Source: Kwoniella dejecticola CBS 10117 (Eukaryota > Basidiomycota > Tremellomycetes > Tremellales > Cryptococcaceae). From it: DNA of 64,000 bases. The DNA is taken from contig NC_089308.1 in the NCBI RefSeq assembly GCF_000512565.2, positions 1,689,001 through 1,753,000 of the forward strand, given 5' to 3'. Made by a program: the position numbers and the translations under genes. The notes below the pieces were generated by a model that worked only from the letters and a program-made list of their open reading frames with translations, was not told where the DNA came from and did not search any database. Shown here one piece after another: positions 36,869-46,172 of the stretch; the first letter of the stretch is position 1, and each line of letters opens with the position of its first letter.

Positions 36869-38939
36869 ATGACAACTATTGACAAAATGAACGATGCTAC
36901 CGTGCAATACGAGGCTCCCGACGATAAGATGGACAGCGCCTCGGTTCGAAACGAACTCGTCGACGGGGTTTCAGCAGAATACCACGAGTATCTGCGACTT
37001 TCTGGCATCTATCAAGGTGAAGCTTTGAGAAAGCTGACCGTAAGCGCACTAAGATTTCTTGGGAAAGATATATGAAGGGCTGATGCTTGGGAGTCTTTAG
37101 CGAAAGATCGATATTCACGTCGTGCCTCAACTGTTGATCATCTACGCCTTGTCGAATATCGACAGATCTAATGTCGGTAATGCTCGTCTTTTCGGCGCTG
37201 AGAAAGACATGGGCTTGACCGCTACCCACTGGAATGTCGCTCTCAGTATCTTCTGTGGGTTTTCATCAACACCGTTGTCAGATGCTGTTCCGTGGTTTGG
37301 AAGATCGTCATCGCTAATTTTGAATGTCATAGTTGTCACTTACGCTCTTGCGGGTCCCATCTCCAACATTTTCCTGAAACGATTTGGTCCGAAGAAGATT
37401 CTTCCTGCTTTATTATTCACTGTGTCGCTCGTACTGGTCGGTTCAGGGTGTGCCAAAAACAAGGCCGCCTGGTTCGCTCTACGACTCTGTAAGCTATACA
37501 CGTTGGTCATGAGCAGTGTTCTGGCCTTTGCTGATCGTTTTCCGAAGTGCTCGGAGCCTTTGAAGCTGGGATGTTTCCTGGATGTGCTTACACCCTTACC
37601 ACATGGTAAGCGTCACCATTGCGCGATCACTTACAAAAGATCGCTCGCTCACACGAATCACAGGTACACCCCAGCCGACCTCCATTCCAGAATCTCATGG
37701 TTTTATCTTGGATCAGCGTTCTCGAACATCACTGGCTCTCTCTTAGCCTATGGTATCGGTCAATTGGATGGCATTTGGGGATACCGAGGCTGGAGATGGA
37801 TCTACGTCCTGGAAGGGTGCTTCAGTTTCGTCTTCGCCATCGGCGCCTACTTCTGGATTCAAGATACACCCGCCAAGCAAGGCAGATGGTTGCAGGAAGA
37901 AGAGCGGACTTTCGTTATTTTAAGAAATCGATTTGCATACGGTCACGATCAATCTGGTTCCGAAGATGACTTTAACTGGAGAGCCATTCTCTCCGCCGCT
38001 ACTGTAAGCTGAACTCTGCTTACGATTGGTACAGATCACTGACGGCTGTATCGTGATGTCCCGAAACAGTCTATTCATACTTGGGCAATCTGCTGGTTCT
38101 ACTTTACCTGTTGCATCGCCATCTACGGTTTCTCGTTCACAATCCCGACGATCATGAACAATCTGGGCTTCACTGCTGCTGTCTCACAGGCTATGAGTGC
38201 TCCGCCTTATGCTTTCGCCGCTATCTGCCTGGTCGTCCTGGGGTGGTTTTCGGAGAGGGTTAGGCAAAGGATGTTGACCTTTATTCTGCCTGCCATCATG
38301 GCTTGGATGTGAGTCGAAGTAGCTTGTCCGCCGACCAATCGAAGCTGATGATAGGGATAATATTCTCCGCAATCGCAGTGGTACCCTTATCTGCCTTCTG
38401 ACCGTGGCTCACAAGCACTTGGTAGCTCTGACCTGTGAGCTAGCCATTACCTCTGTTCTGTGATGACGTTCCGAGCTGATATCGATACTCCTTCAAGACG
38501 TTGGTGTTGTCCTGGCTGCAGGAGGTCTGGTCTGTCTCTCGCCAGCTTGTACCGCATGGATCGGCCTGAACTCAGCGGGACAATCCAAACGTAACGGTGC
38601 CATCGCTTTGACAACTGTGAGGGCTCAATTTGGTGGTATCGTTGGTTCGAACATCTATCTCGCCAAAGAGAAGCGTGAGCGGTCTCTCACATCTTTCAGC
38701 GTCGTTTTAGCAGCTTGTCTGACACAATGGTACTAGCCCTTTACCACACCGGCTTCGGATGCGCACTGGCATTCTTGGGTTTCGGCTGCATCATCTCTCC
38801 CTTGATCTACGCCTATTACTGTAAACGAGTCAATGCTGCTAGAGAGGCGATGACTGAAGAAGAAATCAGCGCCAAATGGACACCCGAGCAGCTGAGGGCG
38901 TTGGGTGATAAGTCTCCATACTACAGGTACGAGTACTAG
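36869..38939 (+). CDS. MFS transporter, Dal5/anion:cation symporter family
   Basis: This plasma-membrane permease belongs to the fungal allantoate/nicotinate/vitamin group. ATG 36869 opens an acidic tail, then RKIDIHVVPQLLIIYALSNI, DRSNVGNARLFGAEKDMGLT, which is the family hallmark (LxxxDRxNxGNA). Helices 4-5 have VLGAFEAGMFPGCAYTLTTW and YTPADLHSRISWFYLGSAFS. The second half has GFSFTIPTIMNNLGFTAAVS, PPYAFAAICLVVLGWFSERV and GLNSAGQSKRNGAIALTTVR, again typical. It ends KWTPEQLRALGDKSPYYRYE, Y, stop at 38939. It has eight or more exons. The substrate is not predictable within the family. Confidence 0.9.
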
Positions 38940-39642
38940 TGCATCGGACGTGAGCGAACGTCAGCGGAAATTTCATCATTGAACACTGCCGCAATTTCGG
39001 AAAGTCTGTTCATTTATCAAGAAAAGAGGGTCTTGGAATTCAGCGACGTGGGAAGGGGATGTCGTTCTTGTCAAGAACTTAGTCAAGGGGTATATTGATT
39101 TGTAATACGCAGCTATGTAGGCTAATCGAAGCGCAAATGAAACCTCAGGTGTATGAAAACTATGGCTTCACCACTTCTCGTTGTGCGGCCCAGCCCAAAT
39201 TTGAACGTCTGTGGCAAAGTTTCTGGCGCAAGTACGCATCTCACCGACAACAATGCGAGTCGCTTGAGCTGTCTTGCGTTGATTAGCATTGTCGACCGCT
39301 CTGCTCTTAGGAAGCTGCTGCTCTTTCGCCGGATATGATAGACAAGACATTGATCATAACAAGGCAAGCCAATGACAATTCTCGACTCTGAGGCCTGGAC
39401 AGCTTGCCTTGCGAGTTGATAGGCCTGCAACAGCTCTACGAAGAGTTTGACGCCGGATCACCCGTTCGTCACAGACGGTGACTCCGCTCATGTTATTGCA
39501 CCATTTACTGGACCATACCCTTTTAGAATCGGGAGAGTTGTACGATCATTGAGATACTGAAAGTCTGGGAGCATAATCACATAAGTAAGAGAATATGTCT
39601 CCTTTGCCAGTCGCCCAATGGACCCGATGTGTCAGATGTCTT
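38940..39642. other. Intergenic between convergent genes
   Basis: This is the 3' region between the Dal5-family transporter and the small membrane protein gene. Several short frames on both strands show nothing recognisable. Confidence 0.5.
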
Positions 39643-40129
39643 TCACCAATGACCTCCAATCTTGTACTGGAATATGTCATCTTTGAATCTACCCAGAGTA
39701 TTGCGCCACATGCCGTTGATGGTCTATGAGAGAGCGATCAGAACTGAATCAGCACAAGCAGAAACCCTTGCTTCAAGCCGGCCGGTGCTAGCTCACCCCA
39801 ACCATCAGAACGCCCGACAGCATGAAGACCACAAATCCAAATTCTACGTTATTCTTGCCCAATGGTCGTTCCGAGAAATCGATATTGGCCTCATATGGGA
39901 TATAGGATGGCATCCCGCGCATCCTCGGCCAATGCGGTGGATCGTGATTCTCTGGCTCCGACAATGGCAGCCCGCGAGATTCCCTCAGCGGGACTGAGGA
40001 TATGGTCCCGATTCGTCTGGTACCGGTGGTTCTATCATCTGCTTGTCCACCCACGAGGTTGAGTCGTAAATCCGAAGCAGCTGTTGGGATCGCTCCTTCT
40101 GTGACTATTTGGGTACTTTGCTGGGACAT
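39643..40129 (-). CDS. Small single-pass membrane protein, unknown
   Basis: I do not recognise this protein. The model is exon 39797-40129 plus exon 39643-39723 joined by a GTGAGC/TAG intron, giving 137 residues from MSQQSTQIVTEGAIPTAASD to KDDIFQYKIGGHW. The first 90 residues are polar; one clear membrane helix follows (EFGFVVFMLSGVLMVG), then a short basic/aromatic tail starting TINGMWRNTLGRF. Without the intron the frame ends right after the helix. Its start lies 119 bp from a CGG-N11-CCG element shared with the dioxygenase gene, so it may be the left border of the right-hand cluster. Confidence 0.5.
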
Positions 40130-40247
40130 ATTCACTCTGAGTCTGGGATATGATGACTGATTTGTGCATATGCATTGTGCGTGTTGGGAGTGGAGCATGG
40201 TCCTATTTACGCATTTGTATGATACATGTTGGGGTGACCCGGACGAT

Positions 40248-40264
40248 CGGAAATAACAATTCCG
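40248..40264. promoter_or_regulatory. Cluster motif site A (CGG-N11-CCG)
   Basis: The bases CGGAAATAACAATTCCG lie in the 296-base divergent promoter between the small membrane protein (119 bp to its ATG) and the extradiol dioxygenase (162 bp). The exact CGG-N11-CCG spacing and the CGGAAAT start agree with sites B and C. Confidence 0.65.
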
Positions 40265-40425
40265 GCTTGCGCATCAGGAATTCCCTTACCTCCGAAGTTC
40301 ATCAGATAATGTAATGAGAGCAATTTGCATATAATGCAATCTCGCGGGGACTAGTAACATCATCGCACTCGCCGAATAGTCCCAGTCGCTTCATGCAGAT
40401 ACGCCGCTGATACACTAACCGCAAC

Positions 40426-41754
40426 ATGGCAATCCAAGCCAACGAAAGTACGTCTTCTGCTGTGGCGTTCATTCTGATGTACTGAAGTTGTCATTCAGAG
40501 CCTCTACCATGCTTCTTCTTCTCCCACGGCTCCACCGCGATGCTTGTACGTAGAACGGGACCTGCTGCCTACTGGGAGCAAGTGGGCAGACAAGCTTTAG
40601 AACAAGGAGTGGAACGCATTGTGATCATGGGTGCTCGTAAGTTATGTTGGATCTACGGCTCTCCGGATGGGTGAAAGCTTATTTTACATTTCGCAGACTG
40701 GGAGACTCTGAATGATACGATCCGTATCTCCGGTAATCCCAAGCCTGAAAAGCAACCGGTAGCGTGGTGCGTCATATCTCGCTCTTCTTGTCGTGTCGTA
40801 GCGATCTTGACAGGAACTCATAGGGCTCATCCAAGAGAATATCTGGACTTTGATCTGAATCCTGATGTCGAATTTGCGCCGGTCGTTGAAGGGTTGTTAC
40901 AAAAGGCCGGTTTCGACGCTACCATAGATCCCAAGTTCGAACAGATTCACGATACATTGTCAGTATATCCAGAAAGGTGACGGTCGAGTAGCTGAGCGGC
41001 TGCTGTAGCATAATCTTGAAGTGGATGTTTCCTGGAGGCAAGTCCTTACCACATGTGGTCGTGAGCCACAATGCTCGTTGCGATCCAGTAAGTCGTAGCA
41101 TTCCCTCGGCCGGTCATCGGTGAAAATTGACTGATCTTGTGCATGACTAGCATTTCCACCTGCGAATGGGAGCCGCGCTACGCCCGTTACGATACCAAAA
41201 ATGCTTGATTCTTGGATCTGGCGGAGCTGTACATAACCTTTATCGAAATGCTTGGCCCCAAGCTGTATTATATCGCGATAGTATGGCTTTAACCCGACCC
41301 CCTGAGCAGTGGGCGATCGATTTTGGGGAGGCATTCTCGGATGTTGTCACCAAAAACTCGGGTCCTTCTTTGCGAAAAGGGATGAGTAGGTTAATGTCTC
41401 ATCCGCAATACCGAGATGCTGTAAGTAGTCTTCTTGTGATGACATTCAGAGGTGTACTGAAGTACACTCCCTTCTATTGCAGCAAGGTACAGACGACCAC
41501 TTTATGTCTGCTTTGTTCATCGCTGGAGCCGCTGGAGCGTTGGAAGACAGAGGTACAAAGAATTATGCTGGATCTGAATGTTGGGAATTGATTAACATGA
41601 GAAATGTAAGTACGCCAGAATCGTATGTTCACCGCATTATGGCATTATGGTTGACTTGGATGTACAGTCTCAGTTCCAATTTGGTGATTGGCCCCATGAG
41701 CCACGTGTGACGCCAGTACTCAAGAGTATGAAGGATGTTGAAACGACAAGATAG
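40426..41754 (+). CDS. Class III extradiol ring-cleavage dioxygenase (DODA/LigB type)
   Basis: This is a LigB-fold metal enzyme that opens catechol-type rings beside the hydroxyl pair. ATG 40426 and a short first exon lead to PLPCFFFSHGSTAMLVRRTG, with the first metal His in SHGST, then VERIVIMGAHWETLNDTIRI with the second. An intron with a GTCAGT donor (from 40959) joins KFEQIHDT to FIILKWMFPGGKSLPHVVVS, followed by NARCDPHFHLRMGAALRPLR with the HFH pair, and LILGSGGAVHNLYRN. The next exons have AIDFGEAFSDVVTKN, GTDDHFMSALFIAGAAGALE and the end VTPVLKSMKDVETTR. The size of about 300 residues is right for fungal DODA-like proteins. It carries cluster motif A upstream, so it is probably co-regulated with the genes to its right. 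Confidence 0.9.
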
Positions 41755-42173
41755 CATGCGCTATATCCTGTACACTATTTACTTGGAACGCTATCGTGAT
41801 TCCACACTGCAGTGATGCAATTTCATATGTTTGCAAAGCGATCTCATGTATATCGCGGGTCGCATGATTATCGTCTCTGCCCATCCAGGGCTTTCCTGAG
41901 AGCATGGCGCCGGTGAGCAACTTACCTTTGCTGGCATCTCCTCCTAGTGTCATTCACACTAGCTAGAAGCGGTGCTGTCAGGGTGGATGGCATGAAAGAT
42001 AGGGCAAGTACGGAAATTCGTTCAGGTGGGCGCCCGCTTATGTACAAACATCACCATACTTCTTCTTATCGAGCGAGCTTTGCTTGTTCCGAGCCACTGC
42101 TCCGAGCTGATCAAACGTTGAAACGGTAATATAAATGCATAGCCTCTGCTGTCATGATAATTACGGGGTAAGA
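41755..42173. other. Intergenic between convergent dioxygenase and dehydrogenase genes
   Basis: This 3' region lies between two convergent genes; nothing recognisable. Confidence 0.5.
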
Positions 42174-43551
42174 CTACTCGTAAATCCATTTATATTTGTT
42201 TCCTAGGTAAAGCTGTGCTCGTCTGTCACCACTTCTAGCATGACCTTCGAATCGCTCCGCTCGAGCAGCACGTCCACAGAGCTGACCCAGTTCACCGGAA
42301 GCCTGATCTGACTTGACCTCCTGGTAAGTGTAGGTCTTTAGGAACTTTTGGACGCAGAGACCCCCAGTGTATCGGGCAGCACCTTTGGTGGGAAGCACAT
42401 GATTTGTACCAATGACTTTATCGCCATACGATACGCAAGTCCGCTCGCCTAAGAAGAGAGCTCCATAATTTTTCATCTTGTCCAGAGCTTCCCGGGGGTT
42501 CTGAGTCAGGATTTGGACATGTTCGGAAGCGAAGGTATCGGCAAGACTGTATGCCTCATCGATGTTTTCAACCACTATGACCTCGCCGTAATCCCTCCAT
42601 GAGGTACCGGCCAGAGCTGAAGTTGACATTTCGGTTTCAGTGAGGATCTTCTCCACGTGTGCGATGGCTTCTTTGGCTAGTCTCTCCGAAGTGGTGATGA
42701 GTACCGCTGGAGTATCCGGACCATGCTCGGCTTGAGAGAGGAGATCGACCGCAACAGTGAATGAGGAGGCATGCTCGTCCGCGACAATCAGCACTTCGGT
42801 GGGGCCGGCGAATAGATCGATACCGATGGACCCGTATAGTTTGGCTTTCGCCGTCGCGACGAATGCATTACCGGGACCACAAATGAAGTCAACCTTCGGA
42901 ATTGTCTCCGTGCCCAAGGCCATGGCTGCGATGGCTTGTGTACCACCGAGAAGATAGATGGCGTCTGCTCCTGCATAGTACATCGCGGCGATAGTTGCGG
43001 TGGGAATCTCCCCCGCGATGGGAGGTGTACAGGCTATCACATTGGGGACTCCAGCGACCTTGGCGGTGAGAATAGTCATATGAGCCGAAGCGAGTAGGGG
43101 GTATCGGCCACCGGGAACATAACTACAGAGCTGTTAGCTACATCGTCGTCGACAGCTGTTTCGACATGCCTACTCACCAGCCAACATTCTGGATAGGGAC
43201 ATTCTTCTGACCAAGGTGAATTCCTGGTCGGATCTCAATCTCAAAATCCTTCATGCTGGCTTTCTGAGCTTCGGCGAAAGCCCGAACATTGGATTGGACC
43301 GTCTTGATATCCTTTATGGTCTGCTCCGGGACAGTAGCAATGATCTTATGGATCTGCTCCTCTGACAGTTTGAAAGACGGCGGAGACCATCTGTCGAATT
43401 GTTTAGAGTATTTTCGGACCGCTGAGTCTCCGTTCGACCTCACATCTTCGATAACACCTTGGACAATCGTTGCCACATCTAAGGATGATGATTGTCCTTC
43501 ATTGGCAGGTGCGGGGGGTGCTGGTGATTTCAGGTGTTTGTAATTGGACAT
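42174..43551 (-). CDS. Stand-alone histidinol-dehydrogenase-like oxidoreductase
   Basis: This is an NAD and zinc dependent dehydrogenase of the HisD superfamily, about 435 residues in two or three exons from ATG 43551. It shows VQNVGW-type IQNVGWYVPGGRYPLLASAH, YLLGGTQAIAAMALGTETIP, VDFICGPGNAFVATAKAKLY, IDLFAGPTEVLIVADEHASS, LLSQAEHGPDTPAVLIT and SYGDKVIGTNHVLPTKGAAR. The zinc and base residues seem present: Q and H of SQAEH, D of YGDK, and a C-terminal H in RFEGHARSGD. Fungal histidine synthesis uses a fused HIS4 enzyme, so a separate copy beside catabolic genes suggests another alcohol-to-acid oxidation, as in the HpsN sulfopropanediol dehydrogenases. Which alcohol is oxidised is unknown. 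Motif B lies 145 bp upstream. Confidence 0.88.
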
Positions 43552-44006
43552 CGTGTGAGCGGATTGTTCGTTCTACGTTCTGTCAAAAGAATTTCTTGCT
43601 CTATAATTTCTCGCTATTTTCATGTGTTTCGGCTCTGTACTTAATAAAGCTTGCGCGAATGGGTCCGGGAATTTCATGTGTGGAAGAATCCACCACGGAA
43701 ATCAGACGACCGATATGCCAGCAACCCGTTGGAATTTGTCGGTAAAGCCGGTCCACCAGAATCCATTCAATGCATGTCTCTCTTACATAAAAGCTCTTAC
43801 ATTGGTGCGTGTTGGTGCGTTCTCCTCTCGGATCCTCGAAAGCAGTAGTCAGAAGCGATCTTGCGACATGTTTGAGAATACCAAACAATTTCACCGCGTG
43901 CCTGTGGGCTTTGGTCCCGCCCCTTCTCCTCGGTACGTCGAATGGTTGAATCCATGAGCTAAAGAAGCTGAGACGCCTTGACTTTTTTTCTGAAGACAAG
44001 CTCCAA
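43552..44006. promoter_or_regulatory. Divergent promoter, HisD-like / acetoacetate-decarboxylase-like
   Basis: This 455-base region between divergent starts contains cluster motif B. A minus-strand frame (43601-43999) and plus-strand frames across it lack any signature and are treated as chance. Confidence 0.55.
43696..43712. promoter_or_regulatory. Cluster motif site B (CGG-N11-CCG)
   Basis: The bases CGGAAATCAGACGACCG lie 145 bp from the HisD-like start and about 295 bp from the decarboxylase-like start. The first ten bases are identical to site C. Confidence 0.75.
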
Positions 44007-45065
44007 ATGGTAAACCATTTCCTAACTGGAAAGAAGACTCATATATGCAGCTTACCGGTAGGTGCGAAGACGAGGGGTAGAAGGGTTTCCTCTGACAGTC
44101 TGCCCATAGGAGTTGTTCTGAATGTCGAAAGGGCTGAACTGCAAGCGATATTGCCAGAGGGTTATGAGATCGACCCTGATGTGGCCCAACCTACTATCGT
44201 CTTCGAGTTGATGGGTCTGCGAGCACTCCCTTGGCTCGCTGGGCGAGGTTATAATACTTGGGGCGTGTACGCCAACGATGTCATATGTCGGCGCGTCACG
44301 CCGACCATCAAGGCCTCTTACTTGTTGGTGCTATTTGAGAGTTTTACCGATCCGATCACAACTGGCCGTGAGGAATTAGGATTCTGGTAAGTGAGCAATC
44401 TTTACGCATGGATGGAAGCTAAGCTGGACCTCGTGACAGCAAATTATGGGCTGAGATTCCTGATGCGAAATTGGTGGACGGTAATTTACTACACACTGCC
44501 GTGAGTACTTGGATGCCAGACTGCAATCGAGCACTAACGAAGATGAAATCAGTCCTGGTTTGGCACAGAGTTCCTGCGACTTGAGATACCCCAGCTATCT
44601 TTCAAGCCCATTGATCAAGCACCTGGATTCGGCGTCCGGCCTTATACCATGCGTGAGTGCTTTGTGTCCACGTGCGTAGCTAAATTTTCCATAAGCATCC
44701 GTACAAGGGCTCCTACACCACAGATACGTTCCTGCTGTTGGAGATCCTGGTAAGCATGACGCATCGTATGCGACTCATATGCCAGGATTAGGTACAAACA
44801 AGCCAAAGTAAGCAACTCGAGAATTGTCATGCCCGTCCGGAACCTAATAACACGTTGGTATAGCATCGAAAAATTCGCAACAACACTAGCCCCCTTGTCT
44901 GAGACCAAGCTTACCATCACTTCCCATCCATTCGAGAGCCTACCCACTTTGTGGACAGTGGTCGACGGTCTCGCAGCTCTCAAGCTGGGAGACATCCGAG
45001 AGGTATACCATCAGATTGAAAGAGGGGCCAGTGATTGTAGTCGAAATAAGCGGATAGAGTTCTGA
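44007..45065 (+). CDS. Acetoacetate decarboxylase-like protein
   Basis: This belongs to the ADC superfamily (beta-keto acid decarboxylases and related aldolase/dehydratases). From ATG 44007 it reads DSLPIGVVLNVERAELQAIL, PEGYEIDPDVAQPTIVFELM, RALPWLAGRGYNTWGVYAND and GNLLHTASWFGTEFLRLEIP. The next intron starts at 44652 (donor GTGAGT) and, after acceptor AAG near 44694, the frame continues RYVPAVGDPGKHDASYATHM. The last exon gives KLTITSHPFESLPTLWTVVD and ends KRIEF. I did not locate the Schiff-base lysine of bacterial ADC with certainty, and many fungal ADC-like proteins lack it, so the reaction may differ from decarboxylation. The order of domains and size of about 285 residues fit the family. 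Confidence 0.78.
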
Positions 45066-45252
45066 TGAGACCGGGCATATGAATGAAGTATGAATACTAC
45101 ATGCCATTGATCTTTTGCGTGGATTGCCCTATCTTTTTCAACAGTACAGCCTTTGCATAACGCATAGTATCCTCAAATGGGTTTGTCAAGACTACAGATG
45201 CTGGCTACATGGGTACAGTACCACCTGAATTTCTGACTTATGCACCGGACTT

Positions 45253-45912
45253 TCACTCCCAATTATCCCCCAGAGCCTGGCCATTGATAATTACTGGCTT
45301 CGCGGCGACCAGTACAAATACCATACGAGCGTACTCATCGGTGCGATTATGCCAAGTATGTACACTTTATAGGCGAGCAAATCAGCTGTACACGCGAGAA
45401 TTCTGCAATTCGACTCACGTTCCCCGTTGAACAGCAATGTCACCGGGAACCAGTCGCCGCTCATCTCCGTCTTCGAGCTCAAGGTGAACGATTCCAGATA
45501 CCATGATACCTGAAAGGCATCGTTCTCAGCTGTTTCATGAGAACGTAGATCTTGGTACTCACCATAATCCAAAGATACAGTCCGATGAGCCGGAGAGCTA
45601 CTCTGTGGAGGAAACTCCACGATTCTGACTATCGTCCCCTTCTCATTGTGTATGGGCCCTCCTTTCACAGCTTGATCGATGTCGATTTGATTATCCACTG
45701 GAAATCCATCGTTCTTCCAAGCAACCTAGAGGTAAGCTCAGGTAAGCATTGGCATGTCATCAGCACCCCAATTGACTTACTCCAAACAATGCGTCTCTTC
45801 CCGATTTCTCCCTGATAGAGGTGTACTCTATTGGCCCCTCAAACTGGAAGACAGCTCGACCCTCTTGGTCGTGTCCGGTGATGTATCGACTCGCTGGTTC
45901 CGGAGTAGACAT
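45253..45912 (-). CDS. Single-domain cupin protein
   Basis: This is a small metal-binding beta-barrel protein of 165 residues in four exons from ATG 45912 to TGA 45253. It reads MSTPEPASRYITGHDQEGRA, then VRIVEFPPQSSSPAHRTVSL, DYGIMVSGIVHLELEDGDER and LVPGDIAVQRGTVHTWHN. The first cupin motif is degenerate (the H of PAHRT and D/E nearby) and the second has GTVHTWHN with two histidines. This architecture is common in fungal catabolic and biosynthetic clusters, where such cupins act as isomerases, decarboxylases or dioxygenases, or have no known role. The splice acceptor of the last exon is AAAG, which gives the conserved RGTVHTWHN reading. Motif C lies 112 bp upstream. Confidence 0.85.
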
Positions 45913-46023
45913 TGTGAATCAAGCCTGACGATCACGATGAAGCAGATGCGCGAGCAAATGTCAAGTCAATGAAGCCCACATCCAGTTCAGAAGGGTTTCT
46001 ATTGACACGAGCTTTCGGATACC

Positions 46024-46040
46024 CGGAAATCAGGAAGCCG
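46024..46040. promoter_or_regulatory. Cluster motif site C (CGG-N11-CCG)
   Basis: The bases CGGAAATCAGGAAGCCG lie 112 bp upstream of the cupin start, in the 260-base gap before the regulator's 3' end. This is the best match to the consensus. A nearby CGGATACCCG overlaps its left half. Confidence 0.75.
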
Positions 46041-46172
46041 GAATGCGGTGGATGCAGCGCAACAAGGAAGGAGACCGGAAGATGGGGATTTGTGTTCAAT
46101 CAGAACACATACATATTCGATATACATATCAGTGACGAGTCGTCCACAAGTAAAAATCTACCAGCTACAGTT

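Noticed and set aside
43601..43999. Overlapping open frames on both strands in the HisD-like/ADC-like divergent gap
   Set aside because: No signature in any frame, and the gap carries the promoter motif at the usual distance from both genes.
44642..44995. Minus-strand frame with a hydrophobic stretch (LELLTLACLYLILAYESH)
   Set aside because: It is antisense to the last exons of the ADC-like gene, which make a conserved reading on the plus strand.
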